DNA from: Flavobacterium quisquiliarum | GTDB taxonomy: Bacteria > Bacteroidota > Bacteroidia > Flavobacteriales > Flavobacteriaceae | Assembly: GCF_019308285.1 (NCBI RefSeq) | Contig: NZ_WWEM01000031.1 | Coordinates: 186,001 to 250,000 of the forward strand | Reading direction: 5' to 3' | DNA: 64,000 nucleotides | Shown: in pieces, positions 1 to 7,706 of the stretch | Numbering within the stretch: the first letter of the stretch is position 1 | Layout of the letters: each line of letters opens with the position of its first letter | Notes under the pieces: generated by a model | The model's database searches: none | What the model was told of the DNA's origin: nothing | Seen by the model: only the letters and a program-made list of their open reading frames with translations | Position numbers and translations under genes: made by a program

Positions 1-1
1 C

Positions 2-32
2 AAAGACGGTTTATTTAAAGCCGTCTTTTTTT
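2..32. terminator. Terminator hairpin at left edge
   Basis: Eight-base arms AAAGACGG (2-9) and CCGTCTTT (21-28) are followed by a T run on the plus strand. It probably ends a plus-strand gene lying left of the window. It also sits just beyond the stop of the minus-strand gene at 32-316, so it may serve both directions. Confidence 0.75.
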
Positions 33-316
33 CATTTCTTTTGAAAAAAATAGGTATAAATCCAAGTTAGTGTAAACGAAGGGATAATATCTGTAAAGGG
101 AAGTATTTCTTCTACAAAAGTCAAAATTCCTGCAACCTTCCCTACTCTACCTTTATACATTCTAGTCATAATGATACCTGCGATTGGTGCCCAAACAACA
201 TCTGAAAATTCTCCCAAAAGTGGAATCGAAAAAGAAATCATACCAATTCCGTCCAAAATTAAACCTATGATCAATTTGGACATTCTGTTATCTTCTATAG
301 CCTCTAAGTCTTGCAT
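32..316 (-). CDS. Small hypothetical membrane protein (94 aa)
   Basis: I do not recognise a named family. The protein has a polar N-terminus, then two hydrophobic stretches at about residues 15-34 and 40-55, and a third weaker one near the C-terminus (about 75-90). It is therefore probably an inner-membrane protein with two or three helices. It is followed immediately by the hairpin at 2-32, which fits its 3' end. The 270 bases to its right are AT-rich and without genes. Function is unknown; it was called from intact reading frame, hydrophobicity and position. Confidence 0.6.
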   Translation of the reverse strand: MQDLEAIEDNRMSKLIIGLILDGIGMISFSIPLLGEFSDVVWAPIAGIIMTRMYKGRVGKVAGILTFVEEILPFTDIIPSFTLTWIYTYFFQKK

Positions 317-585
317 TTTAAGTCTTATTTGAAGTTTATTCGAAATTAAAAATAATTCAGAAAAGATATTTATCTCTTTATTAAATTTAATTTCTAAATT
401 CCCATATCAAGAAACGTACCCATTTTAGATTTCTTAACCACAAAGCTTTGCGAACTTAAATACATCAAAGAAATTTAAAAAAGACCTTTACAAACTTTGT
501 AGTTAAAAATTGGAATTTAGTATTTAGTATTTGGAATTTGATATTGACTATAAACTTCGTTTCTTTGTAAAAACAGTTTCACTAA

Positions 586-1464
586 ATGATACAGGCACAA
601 AACATACATAAATTCTACGATAAACTTGAAGTTTTAAAAGGAGTTGATTTACATATTAAAAAAGGCGAAATTGTTTCTATTGTTGGTGCATCAGGCGCTG
701 GAAAAACTACATTACTGCAGATTTTAGGTACTCTAGACAAACCAGATTATGCTCCAGATTCTTCTTTAACTATAAATGGTAAAAATGTTCTTGAATTGCA
801 AGACATCAAAAAAAGCAATTCGAAAGAAGAAAAAACATTCAAAATAATTACTTGGACTGGATCTATTTATATTGTACTTCTGGCTGTATATTTATTATTT
901 TTTAGAACTAAAATTTTTGACGACACATTAAGAATAGTATTAAGCGTGGTTTTATTTCTGCCTATATTTTCAATGCTTTTTTACTACAACCGTTATTTCA
1001 AAAAGAAAAGCAAACAAGACAGGATATTATCTGATTTCCGAAATCTAAACTTAGGTTTTATTTTTCAGTTTCATCAGCTTTTACCTGAATTTACTGCTTT
1101 AGAAAACGCTTGTATTCCAGCTTATATTGCTGGCAAAAAAACTTCAGAAACCGAAGCTGAGGCAAAAAAACTGCTTACTTTTTTAGGGCTTTCACATCGT
1201 ATCAATCATAAACCAAGCGAACTTTCGGGCGGAGAACAACAGCGCGTTGCAGTAGCAAGAGCTTTAATCAATAAACCTGATGTTATTTTTGCAGATGAAC
1301 CTTCAGGAAATCTAGACACACATTCTGCAGAAAACCTACATCAATTATTCTTTCAGCTTAGAGACGAATTCGGACAGACTTTTGTAATTGTTACTCACAA
1401 CGAAGAATTAGCCAATATGGCCGACAGAAAGTTAGTAATGTCAGATGGGCAAATTATTTCCTAA
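586..1464 (+). CDS. lolD: LolD-type ABC ATPase with inserted two-helix membrane hairpin
   Basis: ATPase of the lipoprotein-releasing LolCDE system, which extracts lipoproteins from the inner membrane. Walker A GASGAGKT is at residues 34-41, the Q-loop Gln at 161 in [18 protein letters not shown], the signature LSGGEQQR at 213-220, Walker B at 233-239 and the switch His at 271. All are intact and very close to the LolD family. The protein is 292 aa where LolD is usually about 225-235. The excess is a block at about residues 75-147, between Walker A and the Q-loop, with two strongly hydrophobic segments (about 87-105 and 114-134) flanked by Lys/Glu-rich ends. The frame is open through the block. 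It heads an operon: the next gene starts two bases after its stop. LolC/E partners are not in the window. Confidence 0.9.
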   Translation: MIQAQNIHKFYDKLEVLKGVDLHIKKGEIVSIVGASGAGKTTLLQILGTLDKPDYAPDSSLTINGKNVLELQDIKKSNSKEEKTFKIITWTGSIYIVLLAVYLLFFRTKIFDDTLRIVLSVVLFLPIFSMLFYYNRYFKKKSKQDRILSDFRNLNLGFIFQFHQLLPEFTALENACIPAYIAGKKTSETEAEAKKLLTFLGLSHRINHKPSELSGGEQQRVAVARALINKPDVIFADEPSGNLDTHSAENLHQLFFQLRDEFGQTFVIVTHNEELANMADRKLVMSDGQIIS

Positions 1465-1466
1465 AT

Positions 1467-3167
1467 ATGGTTTTAATTGTAATCAGCTGGATCTATATTC
1501 TTTTTACAACAATAAACTTAGGTTTTCTAATCGATAAAATTTTTCAGTTAAAAAACAAAAACTTTGTCATTACTTCTATTCTCGGACTTTTCTTAGTTAC
1601 GGTTTTAGCGAGTATTTGGGCTATTTTTGGGAGAATAAACATTGAATTTCATGTTTTCTTACTGCTAACTAACATTTTATTATGCATTGGATTTCAAAAA
1701 TCAATCACCGAACATTATAAGGTATTTGCGATTGAATTGACACAATTAAATAAAGCTCTAAAAGCTTTTTTAATCATCATAACATTTTTGATTTTAGCTC
1801 AATGCGCTTCTATTCCTTTTGTCATTGACAATGAATCTTACTACATTCAAACCATAAAATGGATTAATGAATATGGTTTTGTAAAAGGACTCGCAAACCT
1901 TCATCTTTTTTTGGGACAAACCAGTGGATGGCACGTTACCCAAAGTGCTTTTAATTTCTCTTTTTTATATAAAAATTTTAATGATTTAAGCGGCTTTTGC
2001 CTGCTTTTAGGAAACCTTTTTGCTATTCAAAAACTGAATGACTTTTTCAGAAACAACAACTCAAATTATTTAATTATTGGATTGTTTCCTCTATTTAATA
2101 TTTTGTTCTTTCAATTTATCAGTGCACCTTCTCCCGATATTCCAGTTTATGTTTTTTCGTTTATTTTCTTTTTTTACTTCTTAGAAAACTTTAAAAAATT
2201 AACTCCTGAAACTTTCAATCTGTTGGTTATTTTAGCACTTTTTTTGTTCTATATAAAAAATACCACTGTAACATTTTTTGTTTTCCCTATTATCTTATTA
2301 TTATTTCATTTCAAATCAATATTCAAATACTTATTAAAACCTGCTTTACTTTCAATAATTATAATCTCTTTATTTATTGTAAAAAATTTGACTATATCTG
2401 GTACAGTAGCTTTTCCGTCAAATCTTTTTACCTCTCTTTCAATGGATTATGCTATACCAAATTCCATTCAGAGCTTTTACTATGAACAACTTAAATGTTA
2501 TGGCTATTTCATAACTCCTGAAAAATATAATTTGATGTCTTCTTGGGATTTATTTATTAGATGGATCACAATGTCAAAACTTAATGGAGTATTTAATAAA
2601 ATCAGTATTCTTCTGATTCTTATTGTGCCTTTTTTTATTTTGAAATTTAAAAATGAAAATGCACTTTGGAGTATTTATTTTGTCATGGTAATACAATTGA
2701 TTCTGCTTTTGATAACCTCTCCGCAATACCGATTTTTCCTTAATTATATTTTATTTTTCTCTCTTTTCTGTTTGATATGCATCATAAAAAACAAAAGAGT
2801 GATTAATATCCTAATAATGTTTTCCTTAATTCCTGTTGTTATTGTTCTATTTTTCTCCATAAATCTGAGTAAATTTGCCAATAATAAGTCATTGATGGAA
2901 ATCAGTAATTTTTCCAGCCAAAATATTATTTTTCCTTATTCCAATTCAAAAAACAGCACCGCATTTGAAACCATTCAAACAGGAAATTTAAAATACAATT
3001 CTCCTCAAAACAATGATTTTTTCTGGGGAAATGGGAATGGCGATTTACCTTGCGTTAATAAAGTGCAGATAGAATATTTTGAAAAATATTTTCATTATAG
3101 ACCGCAAATGCGCACCAATAATTTAAAAGACGGATTTTATTCCAAAGAAGTTACTAAAAATGAATAG
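1467..3167 (+). CDS. Polytopic membrane protein, GT-C-like (LIC_10190-type)
   Basis: A 566-residue protein with a dozen or more hydrophobic segments spread along its length and a short soluble C-terminal tail rich in Asn and aromatic residues. The pattern of long membrane segments with large loops resembles GT-C glycosyltransferases and the LIC_10190 family of membrane proteins known from Bacteroidota; that family match is from memory of its general look, not from a motif. It starts two bases after the lolD stop and its end overlaps the next gene by eight bases, so the three genes are very likely co-transcribed and translationally coupled. A role in adding or moving sugars on envelope material is inference only. 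Confidence 0.7.
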   Translation: MVLIVISWIYILFTTINLGFLIDKIFQLKNKNFVITSILGLFLVTVLASIWAIFGRINIEFHVFLLLTNILLCIGFQKSITEHYKVFAIELTQLNKALKAFLIIITFLILAQCASIPFVIDNESYYIQTIKWINEYGFVKGLANLHLFLGQTSGWHVTQSAFNFSFLYKNFNDLSGFCLLLGNLFAIQKLNDFFRNNNSNYLIIGLFPLFNILFFQFISAPSPDIPVYVFSFIFFFYFLENFKKLTPETFNLLVILALFLFYIKNTTVTFFVFPIILLLFHFKSIFKYLLKPALLSIIIISLFIVKNLTISGTVAFPSNLFTSLSMDYAIPNSIQSFYYEQLKCYGYFITPEKYNLMSSWDLFIRWITMSKLNGVFNKISILLILIVPFFILKFKNENALWSIYFVMVIQLILLLITSPQYRFFLNYILFFSLFCLICIIKNKRVINILIMFSLIPVVIVLFFSINLSKFANNKSLMEISNFSSQNIIFPYSNSKNSTAFETIQTGNLKYNSPQNNDFFWGNGNGDLPCVNKVQIEYFEKYFHYRPQMRTNNLKDGFYSKEVTKNE

Positions 3168-3924
3168 TACAGAACTAAAAGAATTCTTAGACGAAAAAGT
3201 CATCCAATATAATAATCAGGATTTTATCGAAAGTGATCCTGTTCAGATTCCGCATCTTTTTACTCAAAAAGAAGATATCGAAATTGCAGGTTTTTTAAGC
3301 GCTTCCATCGCTTGGGGAAACCGCAAAATGATTATCAAAAATTCGCATAAAATGATGGAATTAATGGGTAACACGCCTTACGATTTCGTGATGTCTCATA
3401 GTGAGGAAGATTTAGCCAAACTCGAAACTTTTGTACACAGAACGTTCAACGGAAATGATTTTGCTGGTTTTATAAAAGGTTTAAAAAACATCTATGAAAA
3501 CCACAATGGATTGGAAAATGTATTTGCTAAAAATCAGGAAAAAGACAGTTTACAAAAGAGCATCAGCGAATTCAAAAAAATATTCTTCGAAACAGATCAT
3601 CTGCCAAGAACTCAAAAACACATTTCAGATCCTTTAAACAATTCAGCAGCGAAAAGAATCAACATGTACCTGCGATGGATGGTTCGCCAAGATGCAAAAG
3701 GAGTCGATTTAGGAATTTGGAAAACTATTTCTCCTTCGGTACTGTCTTGTCCGCTGGATGTTCATTCCGGAAATGTAGCCCGTAAACTTGGCATTCTTTC
3801 GCGAAAGCAAAATGATGCCAAAGCTTTATTGGAATTAGACACTAAATTAAGAGAAATGGACGCCAATGATCCTGTAAAATATGATTTTGCCCTATTTGGA
3901 TTAGGCGTTTTTGAAGGGTTTTAA
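3160..3924 (+). CDS. TIGR02757 (DUF2400) family protein
   Basis: 254 aa, the usual length of this family. The protein matches the conserved TIGR02757 layout: N-terminal helix with EFLDEKVIQYN, then DPVQIPHLF, the block SASIAWGNRKMIIKNS, and near the C-terminus MYLRWMVRQD followed by a conserved region with DVHSGNVARKLG. The last part resembles the helix-hairpin-helix DNA glycosylase fold, but no catalytic Lys/Asp pair of a glycosylase is obvious to me. The biochemical function of the family is not established. It overlaps the 3' end of the preceding membrane-protein gene by eight bases, so it is the third gene of the lolD operon. Its stop lies only 16 bases from the stop of the converging gene at 3941. 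Confidence 0.85.
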   Translation: MNSTELKEFLDEKVIQYNNQDFIESDPVQIPHLFTQKEDIEIAGFLSASIAWGNRKMIIKNSHKMMELMGNTPYDFVMSHSEEDLAKLETFVHRTFNGNDFAGFIKGLKNIYENHNGLENVFAKNQEKDSLQKSISEFKKIFFETDHLPRTQKHISDPLNNSAAKRINMYLRWMVRQDAKGVDLGIWKTISPSVLSCPLDVHSGNVARKLGILSRKQNDAKALLELDTKLREMDANDPVKYDFALFGLGVFEGF

Positions 3925-3940
3925 ATTTTTAAACTGGCAA

Positions 3941-4561
3941 TTATTTTTTCAATTGTTCTAAATGCAAATAATTCCATTCAGTAAAAAAATCTTTCTCTGA
4001 ATCACCTTTCCAGCCCTCAGATTTATTGAAATCATTTATCAAATCATAATCAATTATTAGAGATTCTTCTCCCAATTTTGTATTTTTAAGCAATTCGAAG
4101 CTTGAACCAGAAACTCCAAAATTGTCTGCTACAAAATTAGATTTTATTGTTTGCAAATCGTTTTCAATAACAATGTCATAACGATATTCTTCAATATAGG
4201 ACAATTCCAATAGTCCATTTTTAAATTTTGCCAACCGACCTTCATCACTAGTAGATTGATAATAAGTCAACAAGATCTCAGTATTTAGATTTTTAGAAAT
4301 CTGTTTCAAAATTTCATCAAAAAAATATAAACCAAACTGAAAATCAAATTCAACTTCGACCCAATCTTTACTTAGGTTTTTTGATACTACTATAGTTAGA
4401 TTTTCGCCATCAAAAGAATTTTCCTCATGTGGTACATTATAAAACCATGGCTTTCTATCGTCAAACCATATTTCTCTGCCAATTCGCAAATATTTTTTTA
4501 GCTCTATTACTACAGTTTGAACATCATTACATTTAATATTGGTTTGCGAATGTGTTGCCAT
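3941..4561 (-). CDS. Hypothetical protein (206 aa)
   Basis: No family is recognised. The sequence is soluble, acidic and aromatic-rich with no signal peptide or membrane segment, so it is probably cytoplasmic. The C-terminal part contains alternating acidic and hydrophobic stretches such as DIVIENDLQTI and ESLIIDYDLINDF. It converges on the lolD operon with a gap of 16 bases and is followed upstream by a 225-base intergenic region shared with the divergent DEAD helicase gene. Codon use and AT content look like its neighbours. It is called because the frame is long, isolated and intact. Confidence 0.6.
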   Translation of the reverse strand: MATHSQTNIKCNDVQTVVIELKKYLRIGREIWFDDRKPWFYNVPHEENSFDGENLTIVVSKNLSKDWVEVEFDFQFGLYFFDEILKQISKNLNTEILLTYYQSTSDEGRLAKFKNGLLELSYIEEYRYDIVIENDLQTIKSNFVADNFGVSGSSFELLKNTKLGEESLIIDYDLINDFNKSEGWKGDSEKDFFTEWNYLHLEQLKK

Positions 4562-4760
4562 CTTATTGAATCTGTTAGCAGTTTTTTTCCCTTTTTTCCA
4601 AAAATAATAAAAATATACGCCAGATCATTTCAATACATTAGATCCTTTTAAATATAATTAAACGCAAATAAAACACTTTTAAAAACTGAAAATCAAACAA
4701 TTACACAAACAAAATTTTAGATGATTCGAAAATTGTAGTGATCTAACCGTCATTTTAACG

Positions 4761-4768
4761 TACATTTG
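4761..4768 (+). promoter_or_regulatory. -7 promoter element of DEAD helicase gene
   Basis: TACATTTG matches the Bacteroidota -7 consensus TAnnTTTG and lies 17 bases before the start codon at 4786. No good -33 TTTG is found at the usual 17-21 base spacing. Confidence 0.55.
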
Positions 4769-4785
4769 CACAAAATTTAAAGCAA

Positions 4786-6135
4786 ATGAGCACTTTCGAA
4801 AAATTTAATCTTCCAAAATCAGTACAAAAAGCAATAGACGATTTAGGGTTTGTTACACCAACTCCTATTCAGGAAAAATCTTTTTCAGTGATTACTTCCG
4901 GACGAGATATGATGGGAATTGCACAAACCGGAACCGGTAAAACATTTGCCTATTTACTTCCTCTTTTAAAGCTTTACAAGTTTACTCATACTAATACACC
5001 AAAAATTGTAATTCTGGTTCCAACCCGCGAATTAGTTGTCCAGGTTGTAGAAGAAGTAGAAAAACTGACAAAATATATGTCAGTTAAAACTTTAGGGATT
5101 TTTGGTGGTGTAAACATTAATACACAAAAGAAAGCTGTTTATGAAGGAGTTGACATTTTAGTTGGAACTCCAGGTAGAACAATGGATTTAGCTTTAGACG
5201 CTGTTGTTCGTTTTGATGAAACTCAAAAACTGGTTATTGACGAATTTGACGAAATGCTTAATCTAGGTTTTAGACCACAACTTACAGCACTTTTGGCTAT
5301 GATGAGAACCAAACGTCAAAATATTCTTTTCTCAGCAACAATGACGGATGAAGTGGATGCTATTTTAAATGATTATTTTGATTTTCCTGAAGAAGTTACT
5401 TTAGCCGCTTCTGGAACACCACTTGAAAAAATTACTCAGATTACTTATAATGTTCCAAACTTTAATACAAAAGTAAATCTGTTACAACATTTACTGGAAA
5501 CAGATGAAAGCATGGAACGTGTGTTGATATTCGTAAACAATAAAAAGATTTCGGATATGCTTCACACCCGTATCGAAGAACTTTTTGAAGGACAGTTTGG
5601 AGTAATTCACTCTAATAAATCACAAAACTATCGTTTGAGTACGATGGCTGAATTTCAGGAAGGAAATCTTCGCGGACTTATTACTACTGATATTATGGCT
5701 AGAGGTTTGGATATTTCTAATATCTCACACGTAATAAATTTCGAGATTCCGGAATTACCAGAACAATACATGCACAGAATTGGTCGTACAGGTCGTGCCG
5801 ACTCAACTGGAACGGCAATTAGTTTTGTAACACCTCGTGAAGAAGAATACAAAATTGAAGTCGAAGTTTTAATGAACCAAGAACTTAAAATCGCTGATTT
5901 CCCTGAAGAAGTTGAAATCTCAGATAAATTAATTGGTCCTGAAAAAGACAGACAGCCCATTAAGTTTCTAATGAAAAAACCAAAATTAGAAGGCGATGGT
6001 GCTTTTCACGAAAAATCTAAAAAGAACCAAAAAGTTAACCTTGGAGGTCCTTCGAAAACAAAAAAGAAAACTCACGGTTCTGTTAACAGAAATATGCTGA
6101 AAACCAGAGCGAAGAAGAAAAAAGACGGAAAATAA
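4786..6135 (+). CDS. DEAD-box-type RNA helicase with DEFD motif II
   Basis: ATP-dependent RNA helicase of the RhlE-like group, 449 aa. The Q motif region (FEKFNLPKSVQKAI, then TPTPIQ) leads to motif I AQTGTGKT, motif Ia PTREL, Ib TPGR, motif II at about residues 153-156, motif III SAT, motif V with TDIMARGLDI and motif VI HRIGRTGR. Motif II reads DEFD instead of DEAD; the two catalytic acidic residues are kept. The C-terminal tail from about residue 395 is basic and Lys-rich, as in RNA chaperone helicases. It likely remodels rRNA or mRNA. It has its own promoter and ends in a composite repeat and terminator shared with the converging lactonase gene. A second, longer helicase is at 46456. Confidence 0.92.
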   Translation: MSTFEKFNLPKSVQKAIDDLGFVTPTPIQEKSFSVITSGRDMMGIAQTGTGKTFAYLLPLLKLYKFTHTNTPKIVILVPTRELVVQVVEEVEKLTKYMSVKTLGIFGGVNINTQKKAVYEGVDILVGTPGRTMDLALDAVVRFDETQKLVIDEFDEMLNLGFRPQLTALLAMMRTKRQNILFSATMTDEVDAILNDYFDFPEEVTLAASGTPLEKITQITYNVPNFNTKVNLLQHLLETDESMERVLIFVNNKKISDMLHTRIEELFEGQFGVIHSNKSQNYRLSTMAEFQEGNLRGLITTDIMARGLDISNISHVINFEIPELPEQYMHRIGRTGRADSTGTAISFVTPREEEYKIEVEVLMNQELKIADFPEEVEISDKLIGPEKDRQPIKFLMKKPKLEGDGAFHEKSKKNQKVNLGGPSKTKKKTHGSVNRNMLKTRAKKKKDGK

Positions 6136-6142
6136 TCTTTTT

Positions 6143-6280
6143 TAGATGCTAAGATTCTAAGATACTGAGGTTCTAAGTTTTTTCACATAAACACAAAATA
6201 AAAAGGGTAAAGATTCTTCTGAATCTTTACCCTTTTTTAAGCTTAATATCTTAGCAACTTAGAACCTTAGTATCTTTTTT
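6143..6280. repeat. Inverted dispersed repeat (family A) around a terminator
   Basis: The gap between the converging helicase and lactonase genes is filled by a left arm (6143-6184, units like CTAAGATACTGAGGTTCTAAG) and a right arm (6241-6280, CTTAGAACCTTAGTATC) that are near-perfect reverse complements. They enclose the hairpin at 6201-6236. The same word family recurs at 61448-61468 and 63686-63845. Confidence 0.85.
6201..6236. terminator. Bidirectional terminator
   Basis: A perfect 16-bp stem (6201-6216 with 6221-6236) has a TTCT loop, with A runs before it and T runs after it. It should terminate both converging transcripts. Confidence 0.9.
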
Positions 6281-6281
6281 A

Positions 6282-7394
6282 CTAAATTTTCGTAAATACA
6301 AGTCCAACCGGCGAGCACAATTCAATTCTTTTTCCTGTATCCGTGATTTTTCCTGTGGTTTTATCTCTTTTAAAAATAATGATATCATTTGTGTATTGAT
6401 GACCTATTAAAAGGTAATTTCCTGTTGGATCAATGGCAAAATCTCTTGGACCTTTTCCTAGAGTACTTTGTTGTTCTACTAGTTCTAAAACTCCATTTTT
6501 TTGGATTTTATAAACCGAAATAGAATTAGCATCTACACGATCAGAAACGTATAAAAAGTTTCCATCTGGCGAAATTTTAATTGCTGCAGCTCCAGTTCCT
6601 CCTGTAAATCCTTTTGGAAGAATACTCGTTTCCGCAACTACTTTTAAATTTCCTGTTTTGTCGTAGCTTAATGTTGTTAATGTTCCATCTAATTCCTGAA
6701 CCAGATAAATAAATTTTCCGTCTTTACTAAAAGTCAAATGTCTTGGACCACTTCCTGGTTTTACGTCAACACTTCCTTTTAATGTCAGCATTTCGTTTTT
6801 AGAAGTTGGATTGTATTTATAAATGAATATTTTATCTAAACCTAAATCATTTGACAAAACGAACTTTTTGTCTGGAGAAAAAATTACCATGTGAACATGT
6901 GCTTTTTCCTGACGTCCTGCGTTTGGCCCTTTTCCTTCGTGCTGGATTAACTGCTGCACTTCCGTAATGCTTCCATCTGGATTTTTCTTAAAAACAACGA
7001 TGTTTCCACCAGAATAATTGGCAACAATTACGTTTTTATCATCATTAATTAAATGACAAGGATCTGCTCCTAAAGAAGCATTAGAGTTTAAAAATTTCAA
7101 TTTACCAGAAGCTGCATCATATCCAAATGCGCTAACCGCACTTTGAGTTCCGTTTTCGTTTACAGCGTATACAAATTTATTATCAGCAGAAACCGATAAA
7201 TAACTCGGACTAATCACATTTTCAGAAGAATTTTTTACTTTAAAAGCCCCAGTTGCACTATCGAATTCATAAACATAAATTCCGTTGCTTTGACAGGTAT
7301 TTGTATAAGTTCCAACTAGTAAGTTGAACTTATTTTGAGCTTTTACCGCGGTCAAGGATAAAGCTGAAAATAAGATTAAATATATTTTTTTCAT
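6282..7394 (-). CDS. Secreted lactonase family beta-propeller protein
   Basis: 370 aa, matching the lactonase family (PF10282) that includes 6-phosphogluconolactonase Pgl and fungal muconate-cyclising enzymes. The N-terminus is a signal peptide (MKKIYLILFSALSLTAVKAQ), so it acts in the periplasm or outside. Repeats of about 50 residues with PSYLSVSADNKFVYAVNE, PDKKFVLSNDLGLDKIFIY, GPRHLTFSKDGKFIYLVQE and ISPDGNFLYVSDRVDANS form the seven-bladed propeller. The Arg and His residues typical of the active face (for example GPRHLTF) are present. The substrate is not clear: the exported location argues against the cytoplasmic pentose phosphate step. Upstream is the repeat-rich region at 7491-7630. 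Confidence 0.85.
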   Translation of the reverse strand: MKKIYLILFSALSLTAVKAQNKFNLLVGTYTNTCQSNGIYVYEFDSATGAFKVKNSSENVISPSYLSVSADNKFVYAVNENGTQSAVSAFGYDAASGKLKFLNSNASLGADPCHLINDDKNVIVANYSGGNIVVFKKNPDGSITEVQQLIQHEGKGPNAGRQEKAHVHMVIFSPDKKFVLSNDLGLDKIFIYKYNPTSKNEMLTLKGSVDVKPGSGPRHLTFSKDGKFIYLVQELDGTLTTLSYDKTGNLKVVAETSILPKGFTGGTGAAAIKISPDGNFLYVSDRVDANSISVYKIQKNGVLELVEQQSTLGKGPRDFAIDPTGNYLLIGHQYTNDIIIFKRDKTTGKITDTGKRIELCSPVGLVFTKI

Positions 7395-7490
7395 AGTTTG
7401 TTTTTTTAATCAGCTAAAATAAGGAATAATATTGTTCTTAAACCGCTTGATTGTTACAAAAGAAATTACAAAAGTTACATTTTTATTATT

Positions 7491-7630
7491 AACCATATAA
7501 GTTATATAAGTTCATTTTAGCTTTTAGAACCCAACTTATAATCTCTTATATGAACTTATATGGTTTCAACTGTATTTTTTTCCGATTCATCTACAGTGCT
7601 TATAATTTCTTACATGAAGTTATATGGTTT
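7491..7630. repeat. Inverted repeat family F between divergent genes
   Basis: AACCATATAAGTTATATAAG starts at 7491. Inverted copies reading CTTATATGAACTTATATGG (7546-7564) and, less exactly, CTTACATGAAGTTATATGG (7609-7627) follow. This region takes up most of the 312-base gap between the lactonase gene and the BatA-type gene. The right copy ends about 20 bases before the -7 element at 7649. Confidence 0.7.
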
Positions 7631-7648
7631 AAAATAATTTTTAATTCG

Positions 7649-7656
7649 TATTTTTG
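7649..7656 (+). promoter_or_regulatory. -7 promoter element of BatA-type gene
   Basis: TATTTTTG fits TAnnTTTG and lies 50 bases before the start codon at 7707. A TTTA at 7628 is 17 bases upstream and could be a weak -33 element contributed by the repeat. Confidence 0.45.
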
Positions 7657-7706
7657 ACCTGCATCTTCACGAAAAACAAAACGTAGTGAAGTAAATCGAA
7701 GCCAGA

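Noticed and set aside
7491..7630. CRISPR-like array
   Set aside because: Only three inverted and imperfect copies, no uniform spacers and no cas genes anywhere in the window.
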